This document shows, in pieces, positions 35,854 through 45,287 of a DNA stretch of 64,000 nt. Both the position numbers and the translations under genes were made by a program. The DNA lies in NCBI RefSeq assembly GCF_018343615.1, contig NZ_JAGYPI010000002.1, positions 763,562 to 827,561 on the forward strand, in the 5' to 3' direction. The notes under the pieces were generated by a model that was not told where the DNA came from, searched no databases, and saw only the letters and a program-made list of their open reading frames with translations. The stretch's first letter is position 1; each line of letters begins with the position of its first letter. This stretch comes from Bacillus sp. FJAT-49736. GTDB taxonomy: Bacteria; Bacillota; Bacilli; Bacillales; Bacillaceae_C.

Positions 35854-36591
35854 ATGAAAATTTTACTTTTACAGTGTAAAGCGGAGATATTAAGGGTTTT
35901 GAGAAATCCATATTTTGTTTTTTGGTCATTACTAATGCCAATCGTATTCTATTTTATTTTTACAAAGGTTGTGAATACAGGTGCCCCTGATAGAGCTGAG
36001 TGGCAAGCCCATTATCTTATGTCCATGACCTCCTTCAGTGTAATGGGCTCCTCGATTATGACGCTTGGAATTAGAATGGTTCAGGAACGACAGCAAGGCT
36101 GGGCTACTTTTATGAGGTTAACCCCTCTATCTGATACGGTTTACTTTTTTGCACAAATGATGGGGCAATCGGTCATCCATTTATTTTCCATTATAGTTAT
36201 TTTTACAGCTGGAACAATTATTAATGGAGTCACCCTGTCCTTCACACAATGGATTTTCAGTGGGTTATGGATTTTACTTGCTTCGATTCCGTTTCTTGGA
36301 TTGGGAACACTTATCGGCCTAATGAGAAGAGTGGAAACTGCTGCAGGAGTTAGCAATGTCCTTTACATGGCTATGGCCGTTGCCGGAGGGATGTGGATGC
36401 CGCTCGAAATTATGCCGAAAATCATGCAGTCTATTGGAGAATGGCTACCTTCCTACAACTTCGGAAATGGAGCTTGGCAGATTGTGCAAGGTCACGCACC
36501 TGAGTGGAGAAATATTTTGATTTTAATAGCCTATTTAATCTTGTTCATGCTACTATCAAAATATATTAGAAGAAAACAAGAAGCGGTGTGA
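35854..36591 (+). CDS. ABC-2 type permease
   Basis: The 245-residue permease has six helices and the ABC-2 pattern, with LRNPYFVFWSLLMPIVFYFIF at the N-terminus (first helix about 22-42) and GGMWMPLEIMPKIMQSIGEWLP near residue 180. The ATG is at 35854, one base after the ATPase stop; the frame opens earlier inside the ATPase gene without relevance. Partner of the preceding ATPase. Confidence 0.88.
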   Translation: MKILLLQCKAEILRVLRNPYFVFWSLLMPIVFYFIFTKVVNTGAPDRAEWQAHYLMSMTSFSVMGSSIMTLGIRMVQERQQGWATFMRLTPLSDTVYFFAQMMGQSVIHLFSIIVIFTAGTIINGVTLSFTQWIFSGLWILLASIPFLGLGTLIGLMRRVETAAGVSNVLYMAMAVAGGMWMPLEIMPKIMQSIGEWLPSYNFGNGAWQIVQGHAPEWRNILILIAYLILFMLLSKYIRRKQEAV

Positions 36592-36598
36592 TGAAGGA

Positions 36599-37732
36599 AT
36601 GCACAAGTTGAAGAAATTCCGATTTTTCCCTGAAAGATTCGGAGTTTTCCCGTATATTTTCCTTATTTATCTTATTTTCCCCGGATTCGAGTTATTAAAC
36701 GAATCAGGTTTAAAAATGATACTAGGATCTAGCCTTTTATTGCTATTTTTTATTACGTATCGTCAGCTTTATTTCTGTATGCAAAAGCCTAGCTATTCAT
36801 ACTGGCTTGCAACAGAGCTTGCTATTATCCTAGTTTTCAGTCTATTCTACGATCCAAATTATTTATTTTTAGGATTTTTTCCGGCAAATTTTATCGGCTG
36901 GTATAACGACAAACGGAAATTTAATATTGCCTTAATCGGATTGATCATCGTCGAGGCATTCCCTCTTGCTATATCCGGGGTACTTAAGGAGCCGCGAAAC
37001 ATCTTATATTTTATACCATTTCTCATTGTCATGTTGATATCACCATTCGGTGTCCGGTCCATGAACAAAAGAATGGAGTTGGAAAAACAGCTGGATCAAG
37101 CAAATGAGCAAATTAAAGAGCTTGTAAAACGGGAGGAGCGCGTTCGCATAGCTCGTGACCTTCACGATACGCTGGGTCATACCTTGTCGCTTATTACTTT
37201 AAAGAGTCAGCTGGTAGGAAAATTAACTAAAATTGACCCCGCTCGGGCACAAATGGAGGCAAAAGAGATAGAGCAAACATCGCGGGCAGCATTAAAGCAG
37301 GTCCGTGAGATTGTTTCTCAAATGAGAGCGATTAGAGTGAAGGAGGAATTAAGAGAGATTCAGGAAACTTTTCAAACAGCTGGGATTTCCTATCGTTTTC
37401 AGGGAGATGCCGACTTGAAGGATGTCCCTCTCCTTACCCAAAATATAATTAGTATGTGCTTAAAGGAAGCAGCTACCAATGTCGTGAAGCATAGCAAATC
37501 AAAAAATTGTTTTATTACTATTTCCCCTACTCCAGAGAATATAAAAATAATGATAAAAGATGATGGAATTGGTCTTGCAAATCAAGCTGGAGGAGGAAAT
37601 GGAATAAAAGGAATGGAAGAACGGCTAGCACTTATTGATGGAACCATGTCTTTAACCAGTTTAAATGGAGTATCACTAGAAATCACTATTCCGCTTGTAC
37701 AGAAAAAAGAAAAGGAAGGTGCTGCCATTTGA
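36599..37732 (+). CDS. DesK/YvfT-like sensor histidine kinase
   Basis: The 377-residue kinase has five to six helices (residues ~15-150), a coiled-coil linker, a HisKA_3 phosphoacceptor His189 in RIARDLHDTLGH and an ATPase domain with NVVKHS and GNGIKGMEERL. The topology and His position resemble membrane-fluidity sensor DesK, while the gene order resembles YvfT. The ATG is directly after AAGGA; a TTG at 36608 would be better spaced, so the start is uncertain. Confidence 0.85.
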   Translation: MHKLKKFRFFPERFGVFPYIFLIYLIFPGFELLNESGLKMILGSSLLLLFFITYRQLYFCMQKPSYSYWLATELAIILVFSLFYDPNYLFLGFFPANFIGWYNDKRKFNIALIGLIIVEAFPLAISGVLKEPRNILYFIPFLIVMLISPFGVRSMNKRMELEKQLDQANEQIKELVKREERVRIARDLHDTLGHTLSLITLKSQLVGKLTKIDPARAQMEAKEIEQTSRAALKQVREIVSQMRAIRVKEELREIQETFQTAGISYRFQGDADLKDVPLLTQNIISMCLKEAATNVVKHSKSKNCFITISPTPENIKIMIKDDGIGLANQAGGGNGIKGMEERLALIDGTMSLTSLNGVSLEITIPLVQKKEKEGAAI

Positions 37733-38331
37733 TTCGCATTTTTATCGCTGAGGATCAAAGAATGCTGCTCGGTGCACTTGGTTCTCTTCTTGATTTAGAA
37801 GAGGATATGGAGGTTGTTGGGCAAGCATTAAATGGTGAGGAAGCATTAGCATCAATCATCAAGCTTCAACCCGACATTTGTTTGATGGATATAGAAATGC
37901 CATTAAAGAGCGGTCTTGAAGTTGCAGAGGCAATGAAAACTTTGCATCTGTCCTCAAAAATCATCATATTAACCACCTTTGCCCGCCCTGGATATTTTGA
38001 ACGCGCCGTAAAAATCGGCATTGACGGTTATTTGTTAAAGGATGGCTCTATTGATGAATTGGCAGATGCGATTAGGAATGTAATCGCAGGAAAGAGAATG
38101 TTTTCTCAGGAGCTTATGTTTGATATTATTCGCGAAGAAAATCCATTAACTGCTCGGGAACAGGAAATATTGAAATTAGCTTCTGAAGGAAAATCGACAA
38201 AGGAAATAACGGCGATTCTATTTCTTTCATCCGGCACTGTCCGCAACTATATGTCGGAAATTTTTCAAAAACTAGAGGCCAAAAATCGAATTGAAGCCAT
38301 TAGTATTGCAGAGGAAAAAGGGTGGATCTGA
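37729..38331 (+). CDS. DesR/YvfU-like response regulator (NarL type)
   Basis: The 200-residue protein has a receiver domain (FIAEDQRMLLGALGSLL, phosphoacceptor Asp54, LLKDGS near 106) and a C-terminal LuxR/NarL helix-turn-helix (LTAREQEILKLASEGKSTKE). The TTG start overlaps the kinase TGA stop. The sequence strongly resembles DesR, but no des desaturase gene is adjacent; the linked ABC genes are the likely target. Confidence 0.88.
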   Translation: MIRIFIAEDQRMLLGALGSLLDLEEDMEVVGQALNGEEALASIIKLQPDICLMDIEMPLKSGLEVAEAMKTLHLSSKIIILTTFARPGYFERAVKIGIDGYLLKDGSIDELADAIRNVIAGKRMFSQELMFDIIREENPLTAREQEILKLASEGKSTKEITAILFLSSGTVRNYMSEIFQKLEAKNRIEAISIAEEKGWI

Positions 38332-38335
38332 GATA

Positions 38336-38683
38336 ATGAAGCTAACCAAGTGGAAAATCGCTATTATTTCTATTATTTTAATCCCTATTCTGATAATTAG
38401 TATTTTATATATTAAGTTTGACAGACTTCCTATTTACACATTTAAGGGACAAAAGGTTTATTACAATCATGCAGTATACAAAACAGATGCTGCATTTTTG
38501 CAAAAGTATACTGATGGCAAGCTCCAAACGGATGGAGTAATCGGCAAAACACGTGACAGTAAATTTCTCGGTTTTAAAACAACTGTTTTCAAAGCAAAGG
38601 GATATAATAAAAGCGAGGTAATAATTATCAAAGGATTAATGTTTGATGATGTTCTTATAAAAGAAAAGAAGACTGGTGAGTAA
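38336..38683 (+). CDS. Small membrane-anchored hypothetical protein
   Basis: The 115-residue protein starts MKLTKWKIAIISIILIPILI with one N-terminal helix (about 7-27) and an extracytoplasmic domain of about 85 residues. It starts 5 bases after the response regulator stop, so it belongs to the same operon. No family is recognised. It may be an accessory of the sensor or exporter. Confidence 0.65.
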   Translation: MKLTKWKIAIISIILIPILIISILYIKFDRLPIYTFKGQKVYYNHAVYKTDAAFLQKYTDGKLQTDGVIGKTRDSKFLGFKTTVFKAKGYNKSEVIIIKGLMFDDVLIKEKKTGE

Positions 38684-38704
38684 TCCTCATCAGTCTTCTT
38701 CTAT
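38666..38704. terminator. Bidirectional terminator ABC operon / pot operon
   Basis: AAGAAGACTGGTGAG / CTCATCAGTCTTCTT stem with one G-T pair. A second hairpin (AGCGTAAGC / GCTTACGCT, about 38710-38744) lies between it and the potD stop. Confidence 0.7.
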
Positions 38705-38747
38705 TCGATTAGCGTAAGCCTTCGATTTGCAAGGAGCTTACGCTTTT

Positions 38748-39821
38748 CTATTTATGATGCATTTTAAATTCTAAAAACAATTCATTATAATGAGCGAGCA
38801 TTCTCTTGCCTAGGTTTTTATATACCTCTAGATTCTCTGATTTCGTTAAATCAGGGTAAAAACGCTTATCATTAGCTACTTCCTTTGGTAAGTACTCCAT
38901 TGCTTTTTTATTAGGAGTAGAATACCCTACATAATCTGCATTTTTTGCGGCGTTTTTAGGGTCAAGCATAAAGTTGATAAATTTATGGGCTCCGTCAATA
39001 TTTTTTGCCGTTTTTGGAATAACCATATTATCAAACCAAAGATTCGATCCTTCCTTTGGCACCACGTAATCCAGCTTATCATTTTCACTCATGATTTCCG
39101 CTGCATCACCGGACCAAACGACACCAACAGCAGCTTCCTCATTAGCAAGCAGCATCTTGATCTCATCCCCAACAATCGCCTTAATATTTGGAGTTAATTT
39201 GCCTAATTTTCGTTTTGCCTGCTGAAGATGCGCCTCGTTCGTATCGTTCAAGGAATAATGAAGGCTGTTTAGCCCCATACCCATTACTTCCCTGGCACCA
39301 TCCACAAGCAGGATTTGATTACGAAGATCTTTATCCCATAAGTCATTCCAGCTCGTTAATTTTTTCCCTCCGAGCATGGATGGGTTGTAGACAAGGCCGA
39401 CTGTTCCCCAGAAATATGGAACGGAATATTTATTATTCGGGTCAAAGGACAAATTCATAAAATGCGGATCAATATATTTCAAGTTTGGCAGCTTGGAATG
39501 ATCGATTGGAAGCAGCATATGCTCCTTTTTCATTTTATCAATCGCATATTCAGAAGGTACTGCGACATCAAAGGTCGTACCTCCTTGGGATATTTTTGTC
39601 ATCATTGCCTCATTAGAATCAAAAGTTTGATAAATAACCTTTATCCCTGTTTGCTTTTCAAATTTCTTAATTAAAGCTGGATCGATATAATCTCCCCAGT
39701 TATAAATAGTTAATGTATTTCCACCTGAAAATCCTTGCGTCGCATTCAGACGTGAAACTAAGAACATCAGCGCAAATGAAACAACAAAAATAATGATAAA
39801 AAACCGAGTGAGTGATTTCAT
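38748..39821 (-). CDS. potD: Spermidine/putrescine-binding protein PotD
   Basis: The 357-residue binding protein has the PotD pattern NTLTIYNWGDYIDPALIKKF after its N-terminus, and VWSGDAAEI and FWGTVGLVYNP. The N-terminal hydrophobic segment (residues 6-22) is not followed by a lipobox Cys, unusual for a Gram-positive binding protein, so it is probably held by an uncleaved anchor. The ATG overlaps the potC stop by 4 bases. Last gene of the pot operon. Confidence 0.92.
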   Translation of the reverse strand: MKSLTRFFIIIFVVSFALMFLVSRLNATQGFSGGNTLTIYNWGDYIDPALIKKFEKQTGIKVIYQTFDSNEAMMTKISQGGTTFDVAVPSEYAIDKMKKEHMLLPIDHSKLPNLKYIDPHFMNLSFDPNNKYSVPYFWGTVGLVYNPSMLGGKKLTSWNDLWDKDLRNQILLVDGAREVMGMGLNSLHYSLNDTNEAHLQQAKRKLGKLTPNIKAIVGDEIKMLLANEEAAVGVVWSGDAAEIMSENDKLDYVVPKEGSNLWFDNMVIPKTAKNIDGAHKFINFMLDPKNAAKNADYVGYSTPNKKAMEYLPKEVANDKRFYPDLTKSENLEVYKNLGKRMLAHYNELFLEFKMHHK

Positions 39822-40621
39822 TTTCTAACCCCCATTCCAGTTTGGCGATTATTCCGTTGATTAATAAAGTAGTAGCCTATTACAAGAATAATCGTAAACA
39901 AGAAGATGAGAGTTGAAAGTGCATTAATGGATAAGGAGATACCTTGTCTTGCCCTTGAATAAATTTCAACGGAGAGTGTTGAAAATCCATTTCCTGTTAC
40001 GAAAAAGGTAACGGAAAAATCGTCTAACGAATAGGTAAGAGCCATAAAAAAGCCTGCAAAAATTCCCGGTGTAATAAAAGGTAATATGACCTTAGTTAAC
40101 ACCTGCCATTGGCTAGCTCCTAAATCCCTTGCAGCATCAATTAACGTCGAACTCATCTCCTGCAGTTTTGGAAGCACCATAATAACCACAATCGGTACAC
40201 TAAAAGCTATGTGAGAAAGCAATACGGAACTAAAACCTAGTTTTATGCCGACAATCGTAAATAAAATCAAGAAGGAGGCACCGATAATAACATCAGGGCT
40301 AACAATCAAGACATTATTCAGAGTCAACAATGTATTTTTCGTTTGCCGCTTTTTTACATATGAAATAGCAAGAGCTCCTGCTACACCTAGTATGGTCGAA
40401 ATCGCCGCTGATAAAAGAGCGATGATAACCGTATTAATAACAATAATAATAAGTCTTGTATCCTGAAAAACTTCCTTATACCAATCTAATGTAAATCCTT
40501 TAAAACTGTGCATTGTTTCACCGCTATTAAAGGAATAGAACATTAAATAAAAAATCGGTGCGTAAAGGATGATAAAAATTATAACTAAGTAAATATTAGA
40601 TAACTTTCTTTTACTTTTCAT
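39818..40621 (-). CDS. potC: Spermidine/putrescine ABC permease PotC
   Basis: The 267-residue permease has six helices and the EAA-like loop LIDAARDLGASQWQVLTKVILP typical of PotC-type subunits (key DAARDLGAS near residue 162). GGGGGAT precedes the ATG, one base after potB. It forms the channel with PotB. Confidence 0.92.
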   Translation of the reverse strand: MKSKRKLSNIYLVIIFIILYAPIFYLMFYSFNSGETMHSFKGFTLDWYKEVFQDTRLIIIVINTVIIALLSAAISTILGVAGALAISYVKKRQTKNTLLTLNNVLIVSPDVIIGASFLILFTIVGIKLGFSSVLLSHIAFSVPIVVIMVLPKLQEMSSTLIDAARDLGASQWQVLTKVILPFITPGIFAGFFMALTYSLDDFSVTFFVTGNGFSTLSVEIYSRARQGISLSINALSTLIFLFTIILVIGYYFINQRNNRQTGMGVRK

Positions 40622-40622
40622 C

Positions 40623-41423
40623 TTATATCCCCCGCTTCCGTAAACCTGTTACCGCCATAATAATAGCCATCAGGATGATGAGGAATACAGCAATGGTGGA
40701 ACCCATCCCCCAATCCTGTGTAACAAGGAAATGTTCTTCAATCGCTGTTCCTAGTGTAATAACTCGGTTACCCGCGATTAATCGTGTAATCATGAATAGG
40801 GAAAGTGCTGGTATAAAGACCGCTTGACACCCGGATTTCACTCCATCAATGGTCAGTGGAAAAATAACTCTTCTAAATGTGGTCCAAGCTGAAGCCCCAA
40901 GATCCCTTGACGCATCTACCAGGGACGGATTCATTTCTTCTAAAGAGTTAAAGATCGGCAAAATCATAAATGGAATAAAGATATATACCGAAACAAAAAT
41001 AAAACTAAAATCCGTAAATAAAATTTGCTTTGCGCCAATACCCAGAAGCTCTAGTAATGAATTAGCTGTTCCATAGGTTCCGAATATCCCGATAAATGCA
41101 TAGGCTTTTAAAAGCAAATTAATCCAAGTTGGTAGAATAATTAATAGCAGCCAAAGCTGTTTATGCTTTGTTTTTGTCAATAAATACGCAGTCGGATAAG
41201 AGATCAGCAAACAAAAGGCTGTGATTAGCAATGCATACCAGAAGGAGCTTAAGGTCATTTGCATATATACTTTCGTAAAGAAATGCCTGTAATTTTCGAA
41301 TGTAAAATGGCCTTCAATATCAAAAAACGAGTAATATACAATTAATACGATTGGAGCAACAACAAAAAGCACAATCCATAAAATATAAGGAATTAGGTAT
41401 ATATTACGAGCCCTACTTTTCAT
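40623..41423 (-). CDS. potB: Spermidine/putrescine ABC permease PotB
   Basis: The 266-residue permease has six helices and the loop [22 protein letters not shown]. The ATG at 41423 lies in the last codons of potA (11-base overlap) and has GAGG six bases upstream. The open frame extends to 41510 inside potA without conserved sequence. Confidence 0.92.
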   Translation of the reverse strand: MKSRARNIYLIPYILWIVLFVVAPIVLIVYYSFFDIEGHFTFENYRHFFTKVYMQMTLSSFWYALLITAFCLLISYPTAYLLTKTKHKQLWLLLIILPTWINLLLKAYAFIGIFGTYGTANSLLELLGIGAKQILFTDFSFIFVSVYIFIPFMILPIFNSLEEMNPSLVDASRDLGASAWTTFRRVIFPLTIDGVKSGCQAVFIPALSLFMITRLIAGNRVITLGTAIEEHFLVTQDWGMGSTIAVFLIILMAIIMAVTGLRKRGI

Positions 41424-42519
41424 GGCCAACCTCATTGTACCCTTCAAGGCGCTTATCAAACTCTTCCTCTGTTTCTCCGAAACGCATAACATGAATTGCT
41501 TCAGGATCAAAATCTAGTCCGATTTCATCCCCTACTACTGCTTTTTTCGTTGAATGGACAAGCCATTCATTCCCAGCCTCATCAAAGCAGCAAATTTCGT
41601 AATGTACACCTCTGAACAGTTGAGAATCGACTCGAACCTGCAGCTTTCCTTGCTCTTTTCTCGTAATCTCTAAGTCTTCCGGACGAATAACAACCTCTAC
41701 CGCTTCATTTGACGTAAAGCCTTGATCGACACAGTCAAATCTCTTACCAACAAATTCCACTTCGAAATCCTTGATCATTTTACCGGAAACAATATTGGAC
41801 TCTCCGATAAAATCGGCTACAAATCGGTTAATCGGTTCATCATAAATATCTGTTGGTGTCCCGCTCTGTTGAATTTTTCCCTTATTAATAACAAAAATTT
41901 CATCAGACATGGCCAGTGCTTCCTCTTGGTCATGGGTAACAAAAATAAAGGTGATTCCAAGGCGCTGCTGCAGCTCCCTTAACTCATACTGCATTTCGGT
42001 CCTGAGCTTTAAGTCCAATGCGGATAAAGGTTCATCTAATAAGATGACCATTGGTTCGTTTACGATCGCACGAGCAATGGCTACCCGCTGTCTTTGCCCA
42101 CCGGACATCTCTCTAATTTCACGATTTTCATATCCTATCAGGTTTACAAATCGAAGTGCCTCCTGGACCTTCTTCGTAATCTCGCTATTTTTCATCTTTT
42201 TGATTCTTAATCCAAAGGCGACATTTTCAAAAACATTTAAATGAGGAAAAAGGGCGTAGTCCTGAAAAACAGTATTAACCTGACGCTGATTGGCGGCTAA
42301 ATTATTGATGATTTTCCCATCAAAATAAATATTTCCCTTAGATGGCTGAGTAAATCCGGCAATCAATCTTAAAATCGTTGTCTTTCCGCAGCCTGAAGGA
42401 CCAAGCAGCGTGTAAAATTTACCCCGTTCAATTTCAAAGCTAACATCATCTAGTACAGCAGGGTCATCATCGTATTGTTTTGTCACACCTTCAAAACGAA
42501 TAATTGTTTGTTCTGCCAT
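41413..42519 (-). CDS. potA: Spermidine/putrescine ABC ATPase PotA
   Basis: The 368-residue ATPase has Walker [10 protein letters not shown] (40-48), signature [14 protein letters not shown], Walker [13 protein letters not shown] and a C-terminal TOBE domain, as in PotA/MalK-type importers. The ATG at 42519 is eight bases after AGGAGG. It begins 13 bases after the regulator gene and is the first transporter gene of the operon. Confidence 0.93.
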   Translation of the reverse strand: MAEQTIIRFEGVTKQYDDDPAVLDDVSFEIERGKFYTLLGPSGCGKTTILRLIAGFTQPSKGNIYFDGKIINNLAANQRQVNTVFQDYALFPHLNVFENVAFGLRIKKMKNSEITKKVQEALRFVNLIGYENREIREMSGGQRQRVAIARAIVNEPMVILLDEPLSALDLKLRTEMQYELRELQQRLGITFIFVTHDQEEALAMSDEIFVINKGKIQQSGTPTDIYDEPINRFVADFIGESNIVSGKMIKDFEVEFVGKRFDCVDQGFTSNEAVEVVIRPEDLEITRKEQGKLQVRVDSQLFRGVHYEICCFDEAGNEWLVHSTKKAVVGDEIGLDFDPEAIHVMRFGETEEEFDKRLEGYNEVGHEK

Positions 42520-42532
42520 AAAAGACACCTCC

Positions 42533-43075
42533 TTATAAATATGAATCCGTTGCTACAAGAAGCAGCTCAGACTCTCCATTGTAGTCATTGCTAATTTGAT
42601 GCTTATCAGAAGCATGGAAGTAAATGACTTCACCAGCTTTTGCATAATACATTTTTCTACCTAGCTGTACCTTTATCTTCCCTTTTAATACATAAGCAAA
42701 CGTTTCAGAAAGAGATGGTTCAAATTCCTTGAATTCTCCGTACGCCTGAAAGGTAAGCCGAATCGGTTCCATTTCCTTCTCATTAGATTCGGGAACAAGC
42801 CACTGAATATGGTAGCCCCGTTCCTCATCAATGTAATCGGTAAGGTCTTCTTCTCCGTATACAACCTTTTGTTCTCTTTCTTCTTCGTCAAAAAATTGCT
42901 TCGGTGAACACCCTAGAACTTCTAAAATATTGAAAAAGGTATCGATCGATGGCGAGCTTAAATCACGTTCAATTTGGGAAATATATCCCTTGCTTAAATC
43001 TGTACGCTCCCCCAGCTCCTCTTGAGTCAGCCCTTTTTTTAAACGTAAATTTCGAATTTTTTTACCAAATTGCAT
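42533..43075 (-). CDS. XRE-cupin regulator of pot operon
   Basis: The 180-residue protein has an XRE helix-turn-helix ([21 protein letters not shown], about residues 16-36; key [11 protein letters not shown]) and a C-terminal cupin (about 105-175, with [13 protein letters not shown]). This PuuR-like design occurs at the head of potABCD operons in bacilli. The ATG at 43075 follows GGAAGG; earlier ATGs at 43090-43093 lack a site. Repeated GTTTA-N7-TAAAC motifs upstream suggest autoregulation. Confidence 0.88.
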   Translation of the reverse strand: MQFGKKIRNLRLKKGLTQEELGERTDLSKGYISQIERDLSSPSIDTFFNILEVLGCSPKQFFDEEEREQKVVYGEEDLTDYIDEERGYHIQWLVPESNEKEMEPIRLTFQAYGEFKEFEPSLSETFAYVLKGKIKVQLGRKMYYAKAGEVIYFHASDKHQISNDYNGESELLLVATDSYL

Positions 43076-43093
43076 CCTATGACCTTCCATCAT

Positions 43094-43158
43094 GTTTATT
43101 TATACTAAACTTGGAGTCAATAAAGTTTATTAATAGTAAACTTTCAGTTTACTATTAA
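43094..43158. promoter_or_regulatory. Operator array upstream of pot operon regulator
   Basis: GTTTA-N7-TAAAC occurs at 43094-43110 and 43125-43141, and the second is embedded in a larger perfect inverted repeat, TTAATAGTAAAC-TTTCA-GTTTACTATTAA (43130-43158). The spacing of 31 bases places the sites on the same face of the helix. Probable binding sites of the XRE-cupin protein. Confidence 0.65.
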
Positions 43159-43358
43159 CCATAAGATATTATAACTAATTATCTTAAAATTACAATCGAT
43201 TTTTTGAAATTCTTTTTTTCTTTATTTTGGAAGGTAACTTTCGTTTGTTTATCGAATACCACTCTGTATCAAGCACCTATGGAATATGGATTCATAAATA
43301 GAAAAGAAATGCGATCTTACTACATGGAGATGAATAAATTATTAAAAGGAGATTTGAC

Positions 43359-44117
43359 ATGAAATCTATGGATCTATTCGATTTTTTTGTGAAGGATGCA
43401 GAGAAACCCTTTTCTGGATGGGATTTTTCTTATTTAACGGATACTGGAAGAATGGCTAGCGAACCACTTAATTGGAACTATACAAGTAAAATTTTAGCAA
43501 GCATCAGAAAGGCAGATACCCTTCTTGATATGGGAACAGGCGGAGGGGAATACTTATCAAAATTACAACCCTTTCCACGCCATACGTTTGCAACAGAAGC
43601 ATATGAACCAAATGTTCCGATTGCCAGAAACCGATTAGAACCATTAGGGGTTAAAGTAATAGAAGTAAAGGATGATAATCAATTACCTTTTGATAATGAA
43701 CAATTTGATCTGATTATCAATAAGCACGAGGCTTATTCTGTTTCAGAGTTATATCGAATACTAAAGCCCGGCAATCATTTTATTACCCAACAAGTTGGCG
43801 GCAAAGATCATATAGATTTAAACGAAGCTTTAGGGGCAAACGCAGACAATGGTTATTCACATTGGAATATGAAGTATGCAGTGGATGAATTAAAAAACGC
43901 TGGTTTTAAAATTTCAAAGAGTTTTGAGCAATTTCCGTATACTAGATTTTATGATGTAGGAGCAATAATCTATTATTTAAGTGCCATACCTTGGCAAATC
44001 CCTGACTTTTCCGTGCAAAAATACTATGATAAGCTATTGCAAATCCATGAAGAAATTCAGAAAAATGGATATATTGATTTTAAAGAACACCGTTTTTTCA
44101 TTATTGCGGTGAAATAA
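43359..44117 (+). CDS. Class I SAM-dependent methyltransferase
   Basis: The 252-residue protein has motif I LLDMGTGGGEYL (about residues 55-66), a following acidic strand (TEAY), and FDLIINKHEAYSVSELYRILKPGN with post-motif III LKPG. The substrate is unknown. AAAGGAG precedes the ATG. It is monocistronic. Confidence 0.85.
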   Translation: MKSMDLFDFFVKDAEKPFSGWDFSYLTDTGRMASEPLNWNYTSKILASIRKADTLLDMGTGGGEYLSKLQPFPRHTFATEAYEPNVPIARNRLEPLGVKVIEVKDDNQLPFDNEQFDLIINKHEAYSVSELYRILKPGNHFITQQVGGKDHIDLNEALGANADNGYSHWNMKYAVDELKNAGFKISKSFEQFPYTRFYDVGAIIYYLSAIPWQIPDFSVQKYYDKLLQIHEEIQKNGYIDFKEHRFFIIAVK

Positions 44118-44286
44118 CATCTATCTTCGGTATAAGGAAGTTTGCTTTCCCCTTCCTATTATTATGAGGGATAATACCGTTCACAATTTATTCAACTATA
44201 AATATTTTTGCTTGTTTGCATCTAACCACATATTGAAGATTAAGTGGTTGTTTGGTAAAATTTATCTTATAAAAATGTTTATAGCA
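44118..44286. other. Intergenic region before folD riboswitch
   Basis: Contains an imperfect hairpin (AAGGAAG / CTTCCT, about 44138-44158) that may end the methyltransferase transcript, then AT-rich promoter sequence with TATAAA near 44269. Confidence 0.35.
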
Positions 44287-44358
44287 CAGTAACTGACGAC
44301 ATTCGTGGAATGAACCACATGGGAGCTGTGTTTTTTATAGAGTCGGGTCGTCTGGGCA
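44287..44358 (+). ncRNA. ZTP riboswitch (pfl motif)
   Basis: The sequence shows the pfl core: ACTGACGACATTCGTGGAA, ACCACATGGGAGCTGTG and GTCGGGTCGTCTGGGCA. It precedes folD, a known ZTP-riboswitch target; ZTP/ZMP signals folate shortage and should relieve the terminator downstream. Confidence 0.92.
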
Positions 44359-44396
44359 GAGATAAGGAACTATCCTTATCTCTTTTATATTTTAAG
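44358..44396 (+). terminator. ZTP-riboswitch-controlled terminator
   Basis: AGAGATAAGGA / TCCTTATCTCT stem followed by TTTTATATTTT, starting at the end of the aptamer. Confidence 0.85.
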
Positions 44397-44408
44397 GGGG
44401 ATTTTAAC

Positions 44409-45251
44409 GTGGAAAACCTTATATTAGACGGAAACAAAGTGGCTCAAAATGTAAAGAATCAACTAAAAGCTAGAATTACAAATTTAAAAAGCAAAGGGAT
44501 TACCCCATGTCTTGCAACGATTTTAGTAGGGGATGATCCTTCTTCTGCAACCTATGTAAGAATGAAAGGAAATGCTTGTGGAAAACTCGGCATGGAGTCG
44601 CTAAGAATCCATCTTCCTAAAGAAACAACAACAGAGGAATTAGTGAGCAAAATTCAAGAACTAAATATGGATGAGAAGGTACATGGAATTCTGCTCCAGC
44701 ATCCAGTCCCTTCTCATATTGATGAAAGGGCAGCATTTGAAACAATTGCTATTCAAAAGGATGTGGATGGCGTTACAAGCCTTGGCTATGGTCAAACAGC
44801 ATTTGGATTTGGCAAATATCCTTCCTGCACTCCAGCTGCTATTATGGAGATTTTAGATTATTATCGAATTCCTATTGAAGGCAAGCATGCGGTTGTTATC
44901 GGAAGAAGTCCTATTCTAGGAAAACCCGTTTCTGCCCTACTTTTAAATAAAAATGCGACGGTGACAACATGCCATTCCAAAACAAGTAACTTAGCAGAAG
45001 TAGTGAAACTTGGGGACATCGTTGTTGCTGCAGTAGGAAAACCGAAGCTTATTCAAGGCGACTGGATCAAAGATGGGGCCGTCGTCTTAGATGCAGGGTA
45101 TAACGAAGGTAATATCGGCGATGTTGATTATAAAGCCTGTCTAGAACATTCCAGTGCCATTACCCCTGTGCCTGGAGGCGTTGGCCCTGTAACCATTTCG
45201 ATGCTTTTAAAACATACTGTTGCTGCAGCAGAAGAAACAATAAATATGTGA
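44409..45251 (+). CDS. folD: Methylene-THF dehydrogenase/cyclohydrolase FolD
   Basis: The 280-residue bifunctional enzyme interconverts methylene-THF and formyl-THF. It shows YVRMKGNACGKLGM with the catalytic Tyr and Lys, GILLQHPVPSHID, and the NADP site VVIGRSPILGKPVSALLL. The start is GTG at 44409 after AAGGGGGA; the longer open frame runs back through the riboswitch. It is monocistronic and controlled by the ZTP riboswitch. Confidence 0.95.
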   Translation: MENLILDGNKVAQNVKNQLKARITNLKSKGITPCLATILVGDDPSSATYVRMKGNACGKLGMESLRIHLPKETTTEELVSKIQELNMDEKVHGILLQHPVPSHIDERAAFETIAIQKDVDGVTSLGYGQTAFGFGKYPSCTPAAIMEILDYYRIPIEGKHAVVIGRSPILGKPVSALLLNKNATVTTCHSKTSNLAEVVKLGDIVVAAVGKPKLIQGDWIKDGAVVLDAGYNEGNIGDVDYKACLEHSSAITPVPGGVGPVTISMLLKHTVAAAEETINM

Positions 45252-45257
45252 TTTTTC

Positions 45258-45287
45258 ACGGGTGCTCTAACAGGAGCACCCGTTTCT
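45258..45287 (+). terminator. Terminator of folD
   Basis: CGGGTGCTC / GAGCACCCG stem and TTTCTT. Confidence 0.85.

Noticed and set aside
44310-44408. N-terminal extension of FolD
   Set aside because: These codons cover the ZTP riboswitch and its terminator; the GTG at 44409 has the ribosome site and the conserved start.
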